From Antitrichia curtipendula (taxonomy: Eukaryota > Streptophyta > Bryopsida > Hypnales > Leucodontaceae): DNA of 64,000 nt. Under the pieces are notes generated by a model. That model ran no database searches. It was not told the origin of the DNA and saw only the letters and a program-made list of their open reading frames with translations. The position numbers were made by a program, and so were the translations under genes. The stretch lies in NCBI GenBank assembly GCA_951230915.1, contig OX579634.1:16518725-16582724 (forward strand), written 5' to 3'. Below, piece after piece: positions 58,301-64,000 of this stretch; positions within the stretch are counted from its first letter, which is position 1, and the number at the start of each line of letters is the position of its first letter.

Positions 58301-61300
58301 CCCACTATCGACACCAGCACCGCTGTGATTGATGACCACAAGCGCATCAAATACATATATATATGACCGCTACAGAAATTATGCAAGAACTGAACTTGAA
58401 TGAAAGTGACTAAATCAAGCCAAGGAGAAAAGAATCTACGCCCAGCTAGTCCTCATTATTAATATGAGACCCTTTCGAAAACGACATTCTCAAATATCCT
58501 GCAATCGTGTCAAACTGTAGCACATTTGTCACACATTCATACTATTTCGTAATCGTTTTGGGTGACCCTATGCAGTCAGATCAAAGACCTTGAGTAGGAC
58601 AGGGTGGGCAAGCTAAGAGAAGAAACTCACCTGTAAGGAAGACCGGCCAGAATACAGGTTCTGCACAGAGTACGAGCCTCCACTGGTTGAGTACTCTTGA
58701 ATGGGGTTCCCAACTAATTAAGTAAGAATTAACCCTGAGCCACAAATTTAGAACCCAAAATTCCAGACCTGGTAGATGCAAAGAGGAATGACTCACGGTT
58801 ATTGATTTGCCTTACTTGGAATCGAACGAAAAAATCCGAAGTCAACGTCGTTAATGTTTTTGGAGAGGTACGCAGCCTGGCCTACATATCCCAACACAAG
58901 ACTTGGGTATATAATGCCTGTGTAGGCAAGCTGCATCACCACAATGACGGATTCAGCGACTGGCTTTCAGCTTTAATATTCTTTGTTGCCAAAATAGATA
59001 AGTTACCTATTGTGTAGGAATGCCAAATTTCAGTCGACCGAATTAAAAATTCATTTTCTTATCAGACACCCATTTTCGTCCATTTCCAGTTGATTGGTTG
59101 TCATCCAATTTGAAACATTGTGATCCGTACGATGACTTTCCATTCAATTTTGACTGCACCATGAAACTAGTACACTCCGACTACACTCCCAAAGTTGTAG
59201 TCTAAAGAATAGCTTTCTTATGACCGCCGAAATACCATAATGTCGGCCCCAGCTTCAGTTCCCGATCAGGACTGAGTTTTCTGATTCTCAAGAATCTTAA
59301 TTCTTTTGGCTTCCTGGAATACCTCTCTGGTGGCTTGGCTGTTGTTCCTTTTAATACTGCAGTGGAATTCCATTGTTTTTCAAAAAATCTAAAAAAAACC
59401 ATTGAATGTTGCCCAACTTAATAAACCAAAATCTTAAAAGCTCTCCTAGGAAATGAATTCTGTATGATGGTTGCTAGACCTTTATGGATCTTGGAGAAAA
59501 ATGACCCAAGTCGGCATACATCGCCTCCGCACCTGAATTCACCGGATCACCATGGTCAAATCAACATCCAATAAAAAGAATTTATGCTTGAATTTTGTAA
59601 ATGTGCAAAGTACGCAAGCTATGAAACCTGCCCAGTGAGGATTGTAAGAAGGGAGGGGTAAGAGGCAAGAAACGAGTACATGACAACACATGCAGCTAGT
59701 AACACAAATTAAATTGCTTGAGATGAATTGAAGTCCTGACCTGTGATACAGAGGAGAACGCCACCCAGAGAAATCCAGCCATCCTTGCCTGACACCCGGA
59801 AAAAGTGGTAGATGTAGTACGGTGACAACGCGCGCAAAATCCCAGGGTTGAATTTAATCAGGTTGTACGCCCCGATGCTGCAATTACAAAAGAGCCAAAA
59901 CAGCACGATCGGGGCAAACAAGAAAGAGATGCGGTGTGTGCCAATGCGCTGCAGGCCGAACAGGATGACCAATATGCAACACGACAGAAGCACCGCCGCA
60001 TCTGCATCACCATTTAATTTCACCCTCAGTCTCATCCATTAAGCACAATAATTCAGCTCGTCGAAATTTACACGGTTCGGTCGGTTATCACCTTCCCAAA
60101 CAACAAAGTTAGTATTATCTTAGGTTCACAACCGAAAGTTAGTATTTCATTCATTTCCTCTGCTCTGGAAGCATCTTCATAATACTCACTCTGGTGCAAT
60201 TGAGGTGCCGCAACCTGGATGCCCGAAGTGGCCGACAAAACTGCCACAATTACAAGCAACCAACAGATTAATTTGGACTCAAGATTGAGAGAAACTGGAT
60301 TCTACTCCAGCTTAAGTTTGCAAGAATATATAATTTCATGGAAGTCCGCCATATCTAGCTAGCTAACTCGGTGAAAGCATGCATCATGTACGTTGTGCAA
60401 TTAAACCTATGTATACATGCTCACAGTCGTTACAATGGTGCATGTGTTTCAGAACTCCAGAATTAATTGTGATTTTCAAGTGCCCAAGGTTTTCAGAACC
60501 AGGAAAGCCTAAAATTTTGTAGTCGAAGAACTTAACTAAGTGTACAGCGCCAATTTTACTGAAACATATCGTCCGTTTTAAGGACTAAGAGGTCAATTAC
60601 CTGCAATAGTAGGCGTCAGGATGCCATCTCCAATCACCATACAACTGCCCAGCAAGACGAGGACCAGAAGCCCAGTTCTCAAGCAGCTGTACTTTTCCAA
60701 GAGCTTCCGCACTTTCTCCCCTCGCGGTGTCGACTCGGGCGGCTGCTCCAACTTGTACGTGGAAAGCTCCGCGTCTGCAGTCTGCTGGTTGAGAATCAAA
60801 CTCAGTTTCGCGTGCCGGCAGAGCAAAGAGTACAGAGCAAACGTACCCCCTGCATCATATAGACAAGTTCCCACACCATCTCCACGTTACCAGAAGTCCA
60901 CAACCATACCCATGCCACAACAACAACTTAACAAGCTTGGTTATAGACTCCTTGTACAGGGTGGACGATAGGACCGTATTTGTTACAACGTCTGGTTTGG
61001 GGAACTGAAATTGTGACGTTAACTTCAAGTGCCCAGAGCTCAAAACACTAGTATAGAGGGGGCCAGGGTGACTGGAACTCTGCCAATTTCACTAAAACCC
61101 TCAATTTGACGTTGCAGTACGTGTTTCCCTACCTTCGCCATTGTCGTCGGCGCTCAGCACGATCATGGCATACTTGATAGTCGGCACCAAAGTGAGCGTC
61201 CAGAAGATTATCGACAGCACGCCATAAATCTCCGCCTCCGTCACATGGTTTCGAAGATCTCCTGAAAACGTGCTGCGGAAGACATACAGCGGCGAGACAG

Positions 61301-61627
61301 CCAAATCTCCATAAACCACGCCAAAGCTTTGATACACGAGCATTAGCACCTTCGCCAGAGATTCCTTAGAGCGAGCTGGAGTGGTACCCTGCAAGCTCAT
61401 ATCAAGACACAGAAACCCAAACAAGCCCATATGATCAGAAAAGCTAGGGTCCTGATCGACATGAAGGACGGACCGTGGTATCAACTTTTAATAGAGCTTG
61501 TATGCACACGTACGATCATACCAGTAACTTGAATATGTCAATATACTCCTTCAAGTGCATGCTAAAATGGAAGTTGATCGACATGAGTGGAAACCTGAGG
61601 AGTTCGTATTCCAGACTCTGTATTCAT
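55306..61627 (-). CDS. KUP/HAK/KT-type high-affinity potassium transporter
   Basis: Multi-pass membrane protein that imports K+, probably coupled to H+. Twelve exons, all GT-AG and phase-consistent: 61627-61595, 61388-61133, 60849-60601, 60240-60190, 60001-59741, 59532-59480, 58930-58816, 58660-58631, 58322-58098, 57392-56882, 56246-55976, 55626-55306; 2376 nt, 791 residues, the usual family length. Family signatures in order: [18 protein letters not shown] (30-47), [110 protein letters not shown] and a C-terminal [13 protein letters not shown]. The usual Gly-Thr of GDLGTSPLY is Ala-Val here. The start ([11 protein letters not shown]) is an 11-codon exon chosen because it joins in phase and is followed by a donor. 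Two tiny exons (53 and 30 nt) complete the core. Confidence 0.95.
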
Positions 61628-62692
61628 GGTGTTGACGCGCGCCTGCAGCTCCGATCTGAGATTATTTCTAGTTCCAGAATCACGATGCGCGCGTTGCTTG
61701 AAATTTTGCAGTGGTGCGAGATTTATGAGATAAATTCAGAAACCCGATGGAGCTGCAGCACTAGCTAGCTAGATTGAAGGCAACTGCTGTATACTATTAA
61801 ATGAATGCTGGAAACTAGCTAGCTAGCTTCGAAGTCAGCTAGTTTATCGAGTCGTCATGAGCACTTGAAGCTCGCTCCCGGAGTTCCCACCGATTGCGAG
61901 GTCCCTGGAACGCAGCATGACATGATTCTTGAACTTCAAGCTAGACAGGGGACGACCCTTACATCGCTTCCCACGAAACGAGTCTCCTTTCATTTAATTA
62001 GCAAATCTTGAATGCGAGCTCGCTAATGAATTGTTCTTGTACATACCAGTGCGCGGATCACGAGTTAGTCTTGTAACGTAGCCGTGACTGTAGAGAAGAC
62101 CCTAGTCGTCTCCCTACTCAAGAAGGTTTTGAAACTTGTCAAAGGCTTTCTCGTCTTTATAAAAATGAGTTCCATGCCAGTCCTAGTCTTGTGATGGTGC
62201 CCCACTCCAAGTGGCATGGGGTCAGCTGTTGGATTAAGTCTCTGTCTGTCTGCCAATCCGACGCTCCTCATTTGAACAACCATATCTGGGATACTTATAT
62301 GTTCGGCTAGCATTCGGTGATGCGCCAACAGCCCAACACGGCAATCTGCCTGGCTGCTTTAAAATATGATAAAAAAAAATGAATAAAAAATGTTAAAGTT
62401 GTACTGGCAAAAGACCCCAAATTGGAGAACATTGCATTGGATTTTGCCACTTGGACTTTCAGCTTTTGTCAGGCCAGTACCGAGCCTTAACTTACTTTAT
62501 AAATTTCAGCTGACTTGGACTTCTTGATGTGACTGACTGCGTGGTTTCAGTTTTTTAGAGCAAATTATTATTTTTTTTAAATAAGTTGACTGCAGCGTAG
62601 GTACTGCACTAACTGGAAGCACTTCCTTTGTATAAAACAACAAATGAATGAGTTCAAGTTGACCAAAGTGTCGGTCAATGAGGCTCACAATA
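61628..62692 (-). promoter_or_regulatory. Upstream region of the potassium transporter gene
   Basis: Intermediate GC content with CTAG-rich runs (61760-61775, 61812-61828), consistent with leader and promoter. No identifiable elements. An 87-codon minus ORF near 62065-62328 has no recognisable domain. Confidence 0.4.
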
Positions 62693-62985
62693 AGGTAACT
62701 GCACCATTTATGACCCCTAAAACCGTCACTAATTGCTACTGTGCCTAACTACTATTAATATAGTGGTCCAATTTTCATATTTCCTTATTGGCAAGTGAAA
62801 GGAGGTTCCTATGCACCAAAGAAAATTATTTGCGACATTTGGATATTGTATGCAAAAGTTATGAAGGAACAAAGTTTGGTTCTAAAAGTGTTTATTTCAC
62901 ATGGATACTTGGAGATGTACATAGAGTGAAGATGGCTATTTGGGGTTAGTGGCACATTTGGAGGTGCTCACCGTAGATTTTTCAG
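62693..62985. repeat. Dispersed repeat, copy 2
   Basis: Same family and orientation as 19572-19850, roughly two-thirds identical by eye, with the block TTGGCAAGTGAAAGGAGG intact in both. Confidence 0.7.
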
Positions 62986-63946
62986 TTGCCTAAAATGTAA
63001 GGCAAGCCTTTGTAACAAAAAAGCCTAACTTTGTGGACAATTCCAATCGTTGACTCATTGTGAACAAGTTTAGGACATATATTTCTTCTATTGTAGTGTC
63101 GATATGGGATTCACAAATATTTGATACTTTGAAAATACATTATTTATTCATGAGGTGTTCCAAAAATACACATCAAGGATTTTTTGAAAAAAACCTTTGG
63201 CTCCCAACAAGATTCAATAGAATTTTGGATTGTTTCAATAGTAGGAACCAAACTCAAATGCTTATTTGGACAATTTTAGATGCAATTACCTTGATACATC
63301 TCATCAAATGGATTTATTGAGAGTAGTTGTACTTTGAGATCCACTTATAGTTATTGAGTAGCTCTCAATGCTCACTAAGTACAGCTGCTCTCAAGGGTAC
63401 TTTATGTTTTTAAACTTCATAAAAGAAATGATTTGCCATTGTCAATGCTTAAAATCAATCAAAAAGGTCAAGACTATAGGATAAGATTAATAAATTGACA
63501 TTAATAAATTGACATAATTAAAAAACTAAAATGAAAGATTGACAAAGAGTTTGAAAAAGATATGAATCATGTAATAACATAATATTGAAACAACTACATT
63601 CTTCTACATACTTAAATTATATATTATTGCATTTATTTAATTAGATGACATCCAAATCCTCTTGTTCCATGGTTCCCAACTCCATTCTTGCATAATTTTA
63701 TGCAACCATCTCTTTTGAAGCCAATGTGAATTAAAAACCTATTGTTTGTTCAAGGGTGATTCGATGAAACACTTGTATTAATGTATAATTGTTTTGATGT
63801 CACACATTCCATGTCCTTCATGGCCTCTACCAAAGTAACTTTTGATTAATAAAGACGGTTGATGGCTTTGAAATTTATAGAAAGGTATATAGTACTTTTT
63901 GTATTATATTTATTATTTTCTAATTTAAAAAAAATCTATTTAAAGT
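62986..63946. other. AT-rich gene-free DNA
   Basis: No coding exon or clear repeat recognised. Confidence 0.45.
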
Positions 63947-64000
63947 TTATCCCTAAAGGACCATTGTCCCTTCGAGAGACAAATGAGATTTTGGGCAGGT
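63947..64000. mobile_element. Left end of another TTAA-family element, cut by the window
   Basis: TTATCCCTAAAGGACCATTGTCCC with the C-type block TGAGATTTTGGGCAGGT matches the left end of 16901-17812; the leading TTAA is mutated to TTAT. Confidence 0.65.

Noticed and set aside
59220..59275. Minus-strand sequence reading GTEA near the potassium transporter
   Set aside because: At first it looked like the missing GTEAMFADLGHF exon, but it has no acceptor and the frame breaks. The exon at 59532-59480 has the motif, correct phase and both splice sites.
62065..62328. 87-codon minus ORF upstream of the potassium transporter
   Set aside because: No recognisable domain and no supporting gene structure.

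Overview
The window is nuclear DNA from a land plant. It holds a SHI/STYLISH-type (SRS) transcription factor gene, a KUP/HAK/KT potassium transporter gene with ordinary GT-AG introns, a plant L1-type LINE with a DUF4283-like ORF1, and TTTAGGG telomere-like motifs. The very AT-rich, repeat-filled spacers and the unusual transposon cargo make a non-seed plant (moss, liverwort, lycophyte or fern) my best guess, but this is inference and the species is not readable from the sequence.

Layout. 1-10370 is a diverged copy of 44279-49215, a duplication that runs off the left edge, and it is split by a 7.3-kb LINE (2607-9903) whose two ORFs each carry one in-frame stop. 11957-13625 is the SRS gene (two exons; its translation start is unresolved). 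14460-29207 has no recognisable gene but holds a family of TTAA-flanked inverted-repeat elements, including a 751-bp near-perfect palindrome, and a 1.4-kb block of recurring degenerate CCAA-N-TTGG motifs. 29218-43806 is the most notable object: a 14.6-kb Mutator-like (MULE) transposon with degenerate terminal inverted repeats rich in TGTGAGC and a perfect 10-bp target-site duplication (GCTACACAAG). It carries two divergent genes. One is a broken SWIM-type transposase gene (minus strand). The other (plus strand) is a multi-exon gene, open for 1113 codons, that joins a ParB/Srx-like domain to a degenerate beta-class DNA N4/N6-methyltransferase-like fold. The control region and first intron of that cargo gene are packed with tandem repeats and GC-rich hairpins. 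44279-49215 is the second copy of the duplication, with two TTAA elements and a nested TIR element. 55306-61627 (minus) is an intact 12-exon potassium transporter of 791 codons. The right end begins another TTAA element at 63947.

How the parts relate. The two host genes (SRS developmental regulator, K+ transporter) are unrelated and lie 42 kb apart with transposons between them. The duplicated segments act as each other's pre-insertion sites: the right copy shows the empty LINE site and the left copy shows the empty sites of two TTAA elements, which fixes the target duplications without any outside reference. In the MULE, the transposase is lost while most of the cargo gene stays open, so the copy is probably immobile alone. 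Its proteins carry short SUMO-interaction-like motifs. The six in-frame stops found in transposon genes are TGA or TAG, each reachable by a single C-to-T change at a CG or CHG site, as expected for decay of methylated DNA.
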